A stretch of DNA of 64,000 nucleotides, taken from positions 496,001 through 560,000 of the forward strand of contig NZ_LMUS01000001.1 of NCBI RefSeq assembly GCF_009765835.1, written 5' to 3'. This document shows, piece after piece, positions 50,201-59,400 of this stretch. The translations under genes were made by a program, and so were the position numbers. The notes below the pieces were generated by a model. That model worked only from the letters and a program-made list of their open reading frames with translations. It made no database searches and had not been told where the DNA came from. Numbering within the stretch: the first letter of the stretch is position 1; the number at the start of each line of letters is the position of its first letter. The stretch is from Granulicella sp. L56 (GTDB lineage Bacteria > Acidobacteriota > Terriglobia > Terriglobales > Acidobacteriaceae).

Positions 50201-51382
50201 GCACTCGCCGAAGCCGCCCGGCGGCATAACAATCATCTGCGACTGGGTCTGCTCACCAACCAGAACGGCCTCGACAGCAAGGGCAACCGCACCGTCGATC
50301 TTCTCGCCACCGACGCACCCCGATTCGTTCCCGGCCTTACCCTTACTACGCTCTTCTCGCCGGAACACGGCATCTTCGGCAAGCAGGACACCACAAAGAT
50401 CGCCGCCGAGACTGATCCCGACACGCATCTCCCCGTCATCAGCCTCTACGGCCCCAAAGACTCCGACAAGCGGCCAAAGCCGGAAGACCTTACCAAACTC
50501 GACGCTGTCGTCATCGATCTTCAGGACGCGGGAGTTCGCTTCTATACCTATGAGTCCGTCGTCGGCTACTTCCTCGAAGCGGCAGCGCAGGCACACATCG
50601 AAGTCATAGTCCTCGACCGCCCTAACCCCATCGGCGGCGAACAGGTGCAGGGGCCTGTCTCCGATGCCGGACTCGAATCCTACACCGACTACATGCCGCT
50701 GCCCGTTCGCCACGGCCTTACCCTCGGCGAACTGGCCCGTTACATCAACGGAGAGCGCCACCTTCCAACCGCCGCATCACCCGACGTTCAGGTTCCCATC
50801 AATGCGCACCTCACCGTCGTTCCCATGCAGAACTGGACGCGAAGCGAATATTTCGATCAGACCCACCTGCCCTGGATGAACCCCAGCCCGAACCTCCGCA
50901 GCCTCACCGCAGCGACGCTCTACCCTGGAGTGGCCCTGCTCGAGGCCCCCAACTTCTCCGTAGGCCGCGGCACGCCCACGCCCTTCGAGCACTTCGGCGC
51001 ACCCTACATCGACGCGCCTCAACTCGCCGCTTATCTCACCGCCCGTAAAATTCCCGGAGTCACTTTCACTCCCACCAGCTTTCCTGTAGCCGACACTGCC
51101 GACCACTACCCGTACCACGGCCAGACGATTCCAGGCATCCATATCACGCTCACCGACCGCAATGCGCTCGACGCTCCAGAACTAGGCATCGAGCTTCTCG
51201 CCGCACTCCACCGCTTCTATCCCAAAAAGTTCGACCTCGATAAGGCAGAACGGCTCGTGGCCAGCGTCAACACCATGCTCGACCTCAGCAACAACGAAGA
51301 CCCACGCGCCATCGCCGCTTCCTGGGCCAGCGATATCGCAGCGTTCAAAAAGCGTAGTGCGCCCTACCTGCTCTACCATTAG
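47201..51382 (+). CDS. Symporter-AmiE-NamZ fusion: transporter plus two peptidoglycan-salvage enzymes
   Basis: A 1393-residue three-part protein. Residues about 30-510 form a sodium:solute symporter with about 13 membrane helices (KSYFLADRSIPWWAIALS, LSAALNSLSSTT). Residues 518-543 look like a former signal peptide and now act as a further helix. Residues about 545-960 are a class-C-beta-lactamase-type hydrolase with Ser604-x2-Lys607 (ASLSK), Tyr697 (YSD) and His922-Thr-Gly; the AmiE amidase belongs here. Residues about 1010-1393 are DUF1343/GH171, the NamZ exo-muramidase family, with Glu1055 in SPEHGIFG. Numbers count from ATG 47201; a TTG at 47234 has a better ribosome site (AGGAG). Joint release and uptake of MurNAc sugars is inferred. 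Confidence 0.88.
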   Translation: MPSGSPHRRVALTSCFEALALAVPTRLHPIDLVIIAIYLVGITLFGLSFRKKTTGSRSLKSYFLADRSIPWWAIALSIVSAETSTLTIISIPGLAFGGDFGFLQVVFGYMVGRIVVAAIFLPKYFQGEMLTAYQLIDKRFGPTLHKVTALLFLLTRAAAEGVRVFAVSIVVGIAIGTRDVLSIAIISALTLLYTFEGGMAAVIWTDVVQMIIYVGGTLVAMATLGTHVPGGWSHIHEVAAAAGKFHLFHFALNLTETYTFWAGLIGGTFLTMASHGTDQLMVQRMLAARNLRQSIVALLSSGVVILLQFTLFLFIGAGLFVFYGLHPAVFASADRIFPTFIVREMPIGVAGLLVAAILAAAMSNLSAALNSLSSTTVVDFYMHWRPQADDRERMLISRSSTVIWAFVLFAIAVYSVHAGGKGHVVEIGLSIASVAYGALLGVFLLGTLTRYATQTGAILGMIVGFALNILLWLHPNPIALGPITIPHVAWTWYVFIGAVATFGIGTVASFIFRTKPKTKIIATTALLAFFALSAVAARGQSSEPPDFTPISTLMNDAVAQKKLPGAIVLIGHDNKVAFEQAYGHRSLEPSVEPMTEDTIFDMASLSKCLSTAVAVMQLYEEHKLNFDDPVAKYLPAFAANGKENITIRELLTHYSGLPPDINLKDIPWGLAAPDKAEGIRRALNSPLVTTPGTHFEYSDINFITLGALVEKLSGEPLDVYAQRHIFTPLHMTHTRYLPFAEACGPHETLGAAIALSDPPHLLKSDESSSAVFKDYSCSPPHWITSAIIPHTAPTTYDDEGTAATNPDFGHMLRGTVNDPTTRRMGGVAGHAGVFSTASDVALFAQALLDRLAGRPSTFPLKQSTLELMTKPEQPSSAETTATIFTPDGKTTKGIATRGFGWDINSPFSRPRGGVFPIGSFGHTGFTGTSLWMDPASDTYVIILTNAIHPRGNPPVSVLRGEIATAAGEALHLNEDASATTAESNAPTLTGIDVLESTQYSALAEAARRHNNHLRLGLLTNQNGLDSKGNRTVDLLATDAPRFVPGLTLTTLFSPEHGIFGKQDTTKIAAETDPDTHLPVISLYGPKDSDKRPKPEDLTKLDAVVIDLQDAGVRFYTYESVVGYFLEAAAQAHIEVIVLDRPNPIGGEQVQGPVSDAGLESYTDYMPLPVRHGLTLGELARYINGERHLPTAASPDVQVPINAHLTVVPMQNWTRSEYFDQTHLPWMNPSPNLRSLTAATLYPGVALLEAPNFSVGRGTPTPFEHFGAPYIDAPQLAAYLTARKIPGVTFTPTSFPVADTADHYPYHGQTIPGIHITLTDRNALDAPELGIELLAALHRFYPKKFDLDKAERLVASVNTMLDLSNNEDPRAIAASWASDIAAFKKRSAPYLLYH

Positions 51383-51490
51383 CCAACCATTTCGGCAGGT
51401 ATTCATCTCACTACCTGTTACGAAATTCATCTTCTCTTCGCCGCACTTACGTCACAATAGAGAGATAGGCATCTGAGAGAGGGATACCCC

Positions 51491-52165
51491 ATGCCCCGCA
51501 TTAATTTTCAGCAACAACTCGTCGCACTGAAAGACAAGCTCCTCGCCATGGCTGCGCTCTCGCAACAGGCCCTCAGCCTCTCCATCGACGCCTATCTCGG
51601 CAGCGACACCATTCTCTGCGACCACATCAAGGAGATTGAAGCCGCCATCAATGCCGCAGAGCGTGACGTCGACGAAATGGCGTACGACCTGCTCGCCAAA
51701 GAGCAGCCCATGGCCATCGACCTCCGCTTCATCCTCTCCGTCATCAAGATCAACGGCGACCTGGAGCGTATCGGCGATCAGGCAACCAATATCTCGCAGC
51801 GCGTCCAGATTCTCGAAAACGGTCCTTCCATCGCCCTGCCCGTCGATATCTCGGAGATGGGAGAGAGAGTCGGCGTCATGATCCGCACCGCTATTCAAGC
51901 CCTTCTCGAAGCCGATGCCAAGCTCGCCGACACAGTTCTCGCCATGGACGACGAGATCGACGACATGAACCGCACCGTCCAGACCGAACTCATTGACCTG
52001 ATGCAACGACGCCCCGAAGTCAGCAGTCAGGCGTTGAATGCCATCATCGTCTCGCGCAATCTCGAGCGCTCCGCCGACCATGCCACCAACATCGCCGAAG
52101 ACGTCATCTTCTGGGTGCGCGGCTCCGACGTGCGCCACAAGTTCTCACTGGCCCACGCCGAATAA
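51491..52165 (+). CDS. phoU: Phosphate signalling protein PhoU
   Basis: A 224-residue all-helical protein with two PhoU repeats: LERIGDQATNISQRV in the first and NLERSADHATNIAEDVIFWVRG in the second, each carrying the metal-binding E/D-x-x-D pattern. PhoU restrains the PhoR kinase and Pst transporter when phosphate is ample. No pst or phoBR genes are in the window, so the partner genes are elsewhere; two exported phosphatases lie 36 kb away. An AGAGAGGG ribosome site precedes the ATG. Confidence 0.93.
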   Translation: MPRINFQQQLVALKDKLLAMAALSQQALSLSIDAYLGSDTILCDHIKEIEAAINAAERDVDEMAYDLLAKEQPMAIDLRFILSVIKINGDLERIGDQATNISQRVQILENGPSIALPVDISEMGERVGVMIRTAIQALLEADAKLADTVLAMDDEIDDMNRTVQTELIDLMQRRPEVSSQALNAIIVSRNLERSADHATNIAEDVIFWVRGSDVRHKFSLAHAE

Positions 52166-52212
52166 GCTCTAGAGCAAAGTAGGAGTTGGTGTAGAGTCTG
52201 CCGAGCCCTTTG

Positions 52213-52237
52213 TTTGTCATTCCCGAAGGGAATCTGC
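52213..52237. repeat. 25-base intergenic repeat, copy 2
   Basis: Identical to the copy at 30406-30430, including the 13-base palindrome TTCCCGAAGGGAA. It lies between the converging phoU and dehydrogenase genes. Confidence 0.65.
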
Positions 52238-52271
52238 TGTTGCCTTCCTCCAAGTCAACAGCTAATCCGCT

Positions 52272-53864
52272 CTATGGCTGCTGCAACTTACCGTCGATCA
52301 GTCTCCAGAGATGAAGCGGGTTGCCATTCTGCAGCGGCTCCGGCAGCAGTGCCGAGGGCAGATCCTGATAGCAGACCGGCCGCAGCCAGCGCTCAATCGC
52401 CATCGCGCCGACAGACGTCGCACGGCTGTCTGATGTCGAAGGCGAAGGTCCACCATGCACCATCGCATAGGAGACCTCAACCCCGGTCGGAAAGCCGTTC
52501 GCCAGGATGCGTCCCGCTTTGCGCTCCAGAACCGGCAGCAGGCGCCGAGCAATCTCCACATCTCCATCGGCAAGATGCAGCGTCGCCGTAAGCTGGCCGG
52601 AGAGATGCTCCGCCACGGCAATCATCTCTTCTATGTCGTTGCACGCAATCAACAGAGTCGTCGGCCCGAAGACCTCTTCCATCAACACAGGCGTCGTCAA
52701 AAAATGCTGCGCCTTCGTCGCAAAGAGCATGGGTTGCCCTGCGCAGGTTGCCGTCGCCGAGGGCGGGCCGCTCGCCAGCTTGCTGACGTTTGCCTCTCCC
52801 TCCCACTGCGCAATGCCATGCTCGTAAGCGCGGTGAATGCCGGAGTTGAGCATGGTCGTCGCAGCCTTCGCTTCAATGGCAGTCTTCGCGGCTTGCTCAA
52901 AACGCTCGAACTCCGCGCCCTCAATGCCGATGACGATGCCCGGCTTGGTGCAGAACTGCCCTGTCCCCAGCGTGACCGAATCAGCCAGTCCCTGCGCAAT
53001 CGCCTCTGCGCGTTGCGCTAATGCGCCAGGCAATACAAAGACAGGATTAATGCTGCTCATCTCCGCAAAGACAGGGATGGGGACCTCTCGCCCAGCGGCA
53101 ATCGCAACCAGTGCTCGTCCCCCGCGACGCGACCCCGTGAAGCCTACCGCTTCAATCGCCCGATGTGCGACCAGAGCTTCGCCCACCGCGTTGCCATCTC
53201 CTACGACCAGCGAAAATACTCCCTCCGGCAATCCGCAATCTGCCACGGCCTTTTGAATCACGCGGCCAATCAGCTCGGACGTTCCCAGATGCGATGGATG
53301 CGACTTCGCGACGACAGGACAACCCGCAGCCAGCGCCGACGCGGTATCTCCACCCGCGACCGAGAAGGCCAAGGGAAAATTGCTCGCCCCGAACACAGCC
53401 ACAGGCCCCAGCGGAATCTTCTGCGCTCGAAGATCAGAGCGAGGCAGAGGCTTGCGGTCGGGCAATGCGCTGTCCAACGTGACGCTAAGCCAGCGGCCTT
53501 CTCTCACCAGCGAGGCAAATAGCTTGAGCTGCCCCACCGTTCGTCCGCGCTCGCCTTCGATGCGGCCACGCGGCAGTCCCGACTCGCTCATCACGCGCTC
53601 GACCAGCACATCTCCCAGATCGAGGATTCCCTGTGCAATCGCCTCAAGAAAACCCGCACGCTGCTCAAGGCTCGCCGCCCGATACGTGTCAAAGGCACGC
53701 ATCGCCAGCGTGCAGGCATCATCGACATCCTTTGCCGAGCCGCCGCCAAACTCCGGAGCCATCGTCTCGCCGGTCGCAGGATTTACCGAGTGCACCACTC
53801 CCTGCGCACCACGAACGCTTTGCGCTCCAATGAGCATCTCGCCTGTGATTTCAATTGCCGTCAC
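52272..53864 (-). CDS. NADP-type aldehyde dehydrogenase, ketoglutarate-semialdehyde dehydrogenase-like
   Basis: A 530-residue aldehyde dehydrogenase of the KGSADH-III branch. Motifs: VAVFGASNFPLAFSVAGGDTAS (cofactor fold, in place of the usual PWNFP), AVGFTGSRRGGRAL, FAEMSSINPVFVLP (catalytic Glu) and LGTGQFCTKPGI (catalytic Cys). This branch oxidises 2,5-dioxopentanoate to 2-oxoglutarate in oxidative uronate, pentose or hydroxyproline breakdown. It follows the FGE gene by 51 bases on the same strand. The upstream steps of an oxidative pathway are not in the window. Confidence 0.88.
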   Translation of the reverse strand: MTAIEITGEMLIGAQSVRGAQGVVHSVNPATGETMAPEFGGGSAKDVDDACTLAMRAFDTYRAASLEQRAGFLEAIAQGILDLGDVLVERVMSESGLPRGRIEGERGRTVGQLKLFASLVREGRWLSVTLDSALPDRKPLPRSDLRAQKIPLGPVAVFGASNFPLAFSVAGGDTASALAAGCPVVAKSHPSHLGTSELIGRVIQKAVADCGLPEGVFSLVVGDGNAVGEALVAHRAIEAVGFTGSRRGGRALVAIAAGREVPIPVFAEMSSINPVFVLPGALAQRAEAIAQGLADSVTLGTGQFCTKPGIVIGIEGAEFERFEQAAKTAIEAKAATTMLNSGIHRAYEHGIAQWEGEANVSKLASGPPSATATCAGQPMLFATKAQHFLTTPVLMEEVFGPTTLLIACNDIEEMIAVAEHLSGQLTATLHLADGDVEIARRLLPVLERKAGRILANGFPTGVEVSYAMVHGGPSPSTSDSRATSVGAMAIERWLRPVCYQDLPSALLPEPLQNGNPLHLWRLIDGKLQQP

Positions 53865-53915
53865 GCTGCTGCCTCCTGAACTACCTACACTCTACTATCA
53901 GGCACGAGCGACTAT

Positions 53916-54929
53916 TCAGGCAGACCTCGCACAACGAAATCCGATATTCGAAGCGGAGCTGTCAGGAGTATTCGAGGTCCGCGCAGCGACACGATAGCGG
54001 TTGCAGTAGGACGCATGGCAAAGAAACGACCCACCCTTCATCACCTTGCTCTGGCCATTCGCTGGCCCCGTCGGATCCTGTGCAAACTCCGGGCGAAACG
54101 AGTTGCGAAACCAGTCTGCGCACCACTCCCACACATTGCCCGTGACCGAATAAAGTCCAAATCCATTAGGCGGAAAGCTATCCACTGGGCAGCTTCCCGC
54201 ATAGCCATCCTCGCCCGTGTCTTCAACCGGAAACTGTCCCTGCCATACATTGCAGCGATGCTCTCCGCCGGGCGTCAGTTCATCTCCCCACGGATAGAGC
54301 TTCTGCTCTAACCCGCCACGCGCCGCATACTCCCACTGTGCTTCCGTAGGCAGCGACTTCGACGCCCACGCGGCATAGGCCTGCGCATCGTTCCATGAGA
54401 CATGAACGACAGGATTTCTGCCCCGCTCGCGAACATCGGAACCCGGCCCTTCAGGCTGCCGCCAGAACGCAACCGGAACTTTGCACCACCACTGCGCGGC
54501 AGCTACCGTGTCTTCCACCAGCTCTTCAAACCGTTCGGCAGGAATATGCGCCCAGAAGACAAACGACCAGCCGAAGACCTCCGCCTCCGTCCGATAGCCC
54601 GTCGCATCGACGAATGCCGCGAACTCTTCGTTCGTTACCGGAGACCTGTCGATCTGAAATGGAGAGACCGTCACCGGACGCACCGGGCCTTCACCATCCA
54701 GCGGAAATCCATGAGCATAGTCAGTGCCCATCAAAAAAGTTCCACCCGGCAGTGCAACCATGTCGTCCGTAAGAGCTTCCGCAGCAGGAACTATACTTCG
54801 CGCACTACTCGCAGACAACTTGCTCGGCTCCACTTCGTGTACAGCAACCGGAGCGCAGCAGGAAGGCTTCTTCCCACTGCGCTCCTCTGAACCTACCCCG
54901 CCGCAACCACCGGCCACTTCGTCAACCAT
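53916..54929 (-). CDS. Formylglycine-generating enzyme (sulfatase activator)
   Basis: A 337-residue FGE-sulfatase-domain protein. After a Cys-rich leader (GGCGGVGSEERSGKKPSCC) the FGE fold starts at MVALPGGTFLMGTD and contains LPTEAQWEYAARGG, YPWGDE, NVWEWCADWF and KGGSFLCHASYCNRYR. The last has the Cys-x4-Cys copper/redox pair and the GSF-C...NRYR pattern of true formylglycine-generating enzymes rather than other members of the fold. It converts the CxPxR cysteine of sulfatases to formylglycine. The ATG at 54929, 16 bases after the sulfatase stop, has AAGGA upstream. Confidence 0.92.
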   Translation of the reverse strand: MVDEVAGGCGGVGSEERSGKKPSCCAPVAVHEVEPSKLSASSARSIVPAAEALTDDMVALPGGTFLMGTDYAHGFPLDGEGPVRPVTVSPFQIDRSPVTNEEFAAFVDATGYRTEAEVFGWSFVFWAHIPAERFEELVEDTVAAAQWWCKVPVAFWRQPEGPGSDVRERGRNPVVHVSWNDAQAYAAWASKSLPTEAQWEYAARGGLEQKLYPWGDELTPGGEHRCNVWQGQFPVEDTGEDGYAGSCPVDSFPPNGFGLYSVTGNVWEWCADWFRNSFRPEFAQDPTGPANGQSKVMKGGSFLCHASYCNRYRVAARTSNTPDSSASNIGFRCARSA

Positions 54930-54945
54930 CGTTATCCTTCCCGAC

Positions 54946-56406
54946 TCATGGATACAGCTTCGCCTCAACAATCTCCGGCTCCGGCTCCCCTGAGGCGACG
55001 ATAAGCTTCTTCAACTCCTCGCGAAGCTCCGCCGCCTTGGCCCGATACTCTTTTCGTCCGGCAAGGTTCACCAGCTCATGCGGATCGTTGCGCTGATCGT
55101 ACATCTGGTACTCATGATAATTATTGCTCGTGGCCGCACGCACGCCGGTGGGATCGGCAACGCAATAAGTCCACTCCCTGGTGCGGATCGTCCTTCCCGT
55201 CATCGATTCGCTGATCTGGATCAGCTCCTTGTTCGGCCACGCCTCTCTTGCCTTGGCATCGTTCAGCAGTGGCAGAATGCTCCTGCCCTTCATCGACTCC
55301 GGCACCTTCACACCCGCAGCATCGAGCAGCGTCGGAGCCACATTGATGATGCCGAACAGCTCCGGTATCTGCTGCGCGCCCTCAAATCCCGGCCCCTGAA
55401 TAATCAGCGGGATGCGAACCGAGCTATTGTGCGTGCTGCGTTTGTACTCCTCATTGCGCGTCATGAAGTGGCACCCATGATCGCTGATGAAGACAAAGAT
55501 CGTATCGTCCGCAAGGTTCTCCTCTTCCAGAACTTTCCTGAGCCTACCCACCGAAGCATCGATGCTCTCGCACGCGCCATAGTAGTCCGGAAGCTGCTGA
55601 TGCCAGTCGCCCGGCTGCTCGCGCAGGTCGGCAGGAACCGTCGCATTGATAAACCGCTCCGCCGAACCCTTCGGCCCAACCATGCGATTCCAGTCATTCT
55701 GCTGATGCGGCTCAAGCTGCGAGACAAACAGGAAAAATGGCTTCTCCTGCTTCTGTCGCAAGAACCGCTCGGCACGGTCGGTAATAAAGTCGACGCGATA
55801 CTGGTCCTTGAAGGTGATCTCTTTCCCATCGCCATCAAAGATGCTTCCCTCATAAGGATGGGTCGTATGCTCCAGCGCATTCGCGCCCTCCCAAAAATCG
55901 AGGAAGCCTCCACGATACTCCGGCTTCACATAGCCGGGGCCGCCGCCATCCGCGGCCTTTGACGGCGCGAGATGCCATTTGCCAATCAGGTTCGAGGTAT
56001 AACCTGCTTTACGCAATTCTCCGGCGAGCGTTGGCAGTTCAGTGCTCAATGCCGGGCCATTGTGCCATACGTTCGTCTCAGTGGCATACCTGCCGGTCAT
56101 CAGCACCGAGCGCGCCGGAGCGCACACTGGCTGGTTGGTCACGGCATGGGTGAAGTTCTTTCCATGCGCCGCCAATGCGTCCAGATTCGGCGTGTTCGTA
56201 GAGCCGTTCAATCCATTCGCACCAACAAAGTCCCAGCGAAACTGGTCGGAGAGATACAGAATAATATTCGGCTTCCGCTTCCCTGCCCGCTCATTCCCTT
56301 GCGCTCCGCTATCGGATTTCGCACCAGCGGGTAAAGCTGCGGCTACGCCTGCCTGGGCCGCGGCAGCCGCCGTCCCCAAAAGAAAATTCCGTCGATTGAC
56401 TGACAA
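54946..56406 (-). CDS. Tat-exported arylsulfatase-family sulfatase
   Basis: A 486-residue S1-type sulfatase. The signal is twin-arginine (VNRRNFLLGTAAAAAQAG). Metal ligands start at IILYLSDQFRWD, and the modification site is Cys95 in PVCAPARS, the CxPxR motif converted to formylglycine. IGKWHL and VFISDHGCHFM are further active-site segments. It should hydrolyse sulfate esters, probably of a polysaccharide because a TonB receptor gene lies 43 bases upstream and its activating FGE follows. Exact substrate cannot be read. Confidence 0.92.
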   Translation of the reverse strand: MSVNRRNFLLGTAAAAAQAGVAAALPAGAKSDSGAQGNERAGKRKPNIILYLSDQFRWDFVGANGLNGSTNTPNLDALAAHGKNFTHAVTNQPVCAPARSVLMTGRYATETNVWHNGPALSTELPTLAGELRKAGYTSNLIGKWHLAPSKAADGGGPGYVKPEYRGGFLDFWEGANALEHTTHPYEGSIFDGDGKEITFKDQYRVDFITDRAERFLRQKQEKPFFLFVSQLEPHQQNDWNRMVGPKGSAERFINATVPADLREQPGDWHQQLPDYYGACESIDASVGRLRKVLEEENLADDTIFVFISDHGCHFMTRNEEYKRSTHNSSVRIPLIIQGPGFEGAQQIPELFGIINVAPTLLDAAGVKVPESMKGRSILPLLNDAKAREAWPNKELIQISESMTGRTIRTREWTYCVADPTGVRAATSNNYHEYQMYDQRNDPHELVNLAGRKEYRAKAAELREELKKLIVASGEPEPEIVEAKLYP

Positions 56407-56449
56407 TATTGACTCCTCTTACTTACTCGTTGCCTTGTATGAGCTTCTA

Positions 56450-59400
56450 TCAGAAGTAGTACTTAAGACTAAATTGCAGCTCTCTCGGATCGTTTGGGTT
56501 ATCGCGCGTCGAACTGATCTGCGCGAACGTATTGGGCGTGGTAAATACGAGATTGCCCGGCTGCCCGAAGTTCGGTGTGTTGGTCAGGTTGAACGCCTCG
56601 GCGCGAAACTCGAAGTAACTCTCCGCCGTCGTATTGAACCGCCGCAGCACCGAGAAATCCACTCGCCGATAAGGAGGCCCGCTCACCTGCGTTGGACTTC
56701 CCCCCAGCGCCGCAATTGTTGCCGAAGTTGTGGTTGCAGCAGCCGGATTGGCAAACGCCGCCGGATTCAAGAACTGTGTCGCATTATGGCTTCCTGCATA
56801 GGGATTCTGTCCCGGCACCTTGAGCGCATTGCAACCGAGACCCGCAGTCGTGGTCGTGGTGCAGGCAACCGTCAGTGGCTGGCCATCCTCAGCAGCGAAG
56901 ATCCAGTTCGCCGACCATCCTCCAGCCACCCACGAGGCAACCCCAGTATTCAACCAGCGCTGGTTCCTTCCGAAGGGAAGCTGATAGGTGCCGCTTACAT
57001 GCACGAGGTTCCGCACATCGATATCGCACAGCCCATAGTCTGCATTGATGCCCACTCCCGGAACATAAGGAGCGCGATAGCTTCCAATATTGTTATCCAG
57101 CATGTCGCGTGCGTTGCCAAGGCACTTCGACCAGGTATAGTTGGCCAGCAAACTAAAGCCGGATGAGAACCTGTGTTCCAGATTCACCTGCAGGCTGTTG
57201 TAGTTCGTCTGTCCGGAGCGTGCAATGAAACTTCCGCCCGCAGCAAAGTCAGGGAAGAAAGAGGCGGCTTTAACATTGACGCTAGGCGGCAGAATACTGG
57301 CGACGGTATTCGTATTCTGTGTGCCCTGTATATGCCTCGCTCCCGTACCCACATAGCCAAGCTCAACAAGCGTGCTCTGCGTTACCTGATATTGAACCTG
57401 CAAGTTATAAGCCTGCGCATAAGAAGACTTCGCATGTTGCGGCTCACCCAAAAGAGAAATGTTCGTAGAAGATGCTCCCGTCGCGGCGCTCAGGGGTACA
57501 TTCAACAAACCATTCTGCAACGCCCCTATCGAGTTATCTGGAGTGAGCGGCGTAACAGCATTCACAGCAGAGCTACTCGTAGTGATCTGGAATGGGAAGT
57601 TGACATAGTTGCTGACGCTAAGCCCGTGGTTTTCGTTCCCTTGATAGAAGAGGCCATATCCTGCACGCACCACGACCTTCGGTGACACCTGATAGGCAAA
57701 GCCAAAGCGTGGAGCAAAGTTCGTTCTCTGCGCCAGCACCAGCGCGTTGCCCTGAACCGGCGTGAAGACGATGCCGTCTTTCGCCAGCAGGTTCTGAAAT
57801 GCGACCGGAACACTGGCCACCTGCGAAGAAGGAATGTAGAACCTTGAAATTCCATCGGATGTTGAGCCTGTCTGTGCCGGCACAAAGTTCGCAAAGTGGC
57901 CATTGCTCTCTTCAGGCGCACCGATGAACTCCCACCGCAGTCCCATGTTCAACGTCAGATTGTGGAATACGCGCCAGTCGTCCTGTGCGTATGCACCGAA
58001 GTAAGGCCGCACCAGGTGATAAGCCGGTGGAAAGTTCGATGCACTCAATGTGTTCGCCCCACCAACATTATTAATTCCATTCGCAACAGTTGCTGCCTCA
58101 GGATTCAGAACAAACTGCGCGCGGTCGGTTGAAGCATCCGTCGAGTTCACCACCGAAGTAAAGATGCCGTTGCTAGTAAAGTTGCCACGCGAAGCAGTTG
58201 GCGTCAGCGTGGGCGCCGAAATGTGCTGGTACTCAGTACCCACCCTCAACTGGTTACGGCCACGGTCGATAGATAAATTCTCCGATACCTGAGCGATGTC
58301 GCTCGCTTTGTCGCTGGGCATCGTTCCAGCGGATCCGAGATTTGCAAGCTGTCCAAACGCGAAGAGTGGCAATCCTCCATTCGACGGAATCTGGGGAACG
58401 CCCGGAATTCCATACTGTGCCGGGATGCCCATCACATCGCCATCGTTCTGGCGGCGCTCATCAGCAACGCGGCTGTAGCCGGCACGCGCCTCCAGCACCA
58501 GCCGCGGAGTAAAGATGTGGGTCTCACTCAACGCAACATTCTGCGACTCCGTATGTCCCGACCCCGGACGCGAAGGACCGCCATCCGCCACTCCTTCAAA
58601 GGGGCTGGGCTGTATCTGGTCGTTATAGGAAAAGCTGTAGCGCACGAAAGCGGAATCCTTATCGCTGAACGAGTGATCAAGCCGGGTGTCGAAGCTATCA
58701 GCGTTGGTCACAGCCGACGGACTTGTTGTGTAGTTGTTCGTCAACCCGCTCGAAGTAGGCACAGGATAGAGATTGAGCAGTGCAATCGCACTCGAGTTCA
58801 GCCGCGCCGCAGGCAACTGGTTCAACTGCTGACTCACGCCACCGGTAAAGTTGGTCGCGCCTATCAGCGAACCGGAGTAAAAAGGATCGCGCACATAGCC
58901 GCTGCTGGTTGCCGCAATTCCTGTAACCGGATCGACATGGCCTGCGGTAATGGTTCGCGTCGTCGCCGGATCAAAGACCGTGCCACTGGGAAACACGCGG
59001 CCAAGCGCATCCGTCTTGGTCCCACTCTGTAACGAGATCAAGTCCTGCAGGTTAGTAAATCCGCTATTCCGTTCCGCAGCCGTAGGAACGGTCTCCGTAT
59101 AGGTCTTGCCCTGCACGATGCGCGTGCCCTGATAGTCAACGAAGAAGAACGTTCGATTGTGGCCGTCATAAAGATGAGGGATCACGACGGGACCGCCAAA
59201 CGTTCCACCAAATTGATTCTGTCGAAACTCAGGCTTACGCTGCGAGTTGAGAACGAAATAGTCCTTCGCATCAAAATAGTCGTTGCGCAGATACTCCCAT
59301 AGATCTCCATGCAATCGGTTCGAGCCTGATTTGGTAGTCGCATTCAGCACAGCGCCCGCCGAATGGCCAAACTCGGCCGAATAGTTGCTCGTCTGCACCG

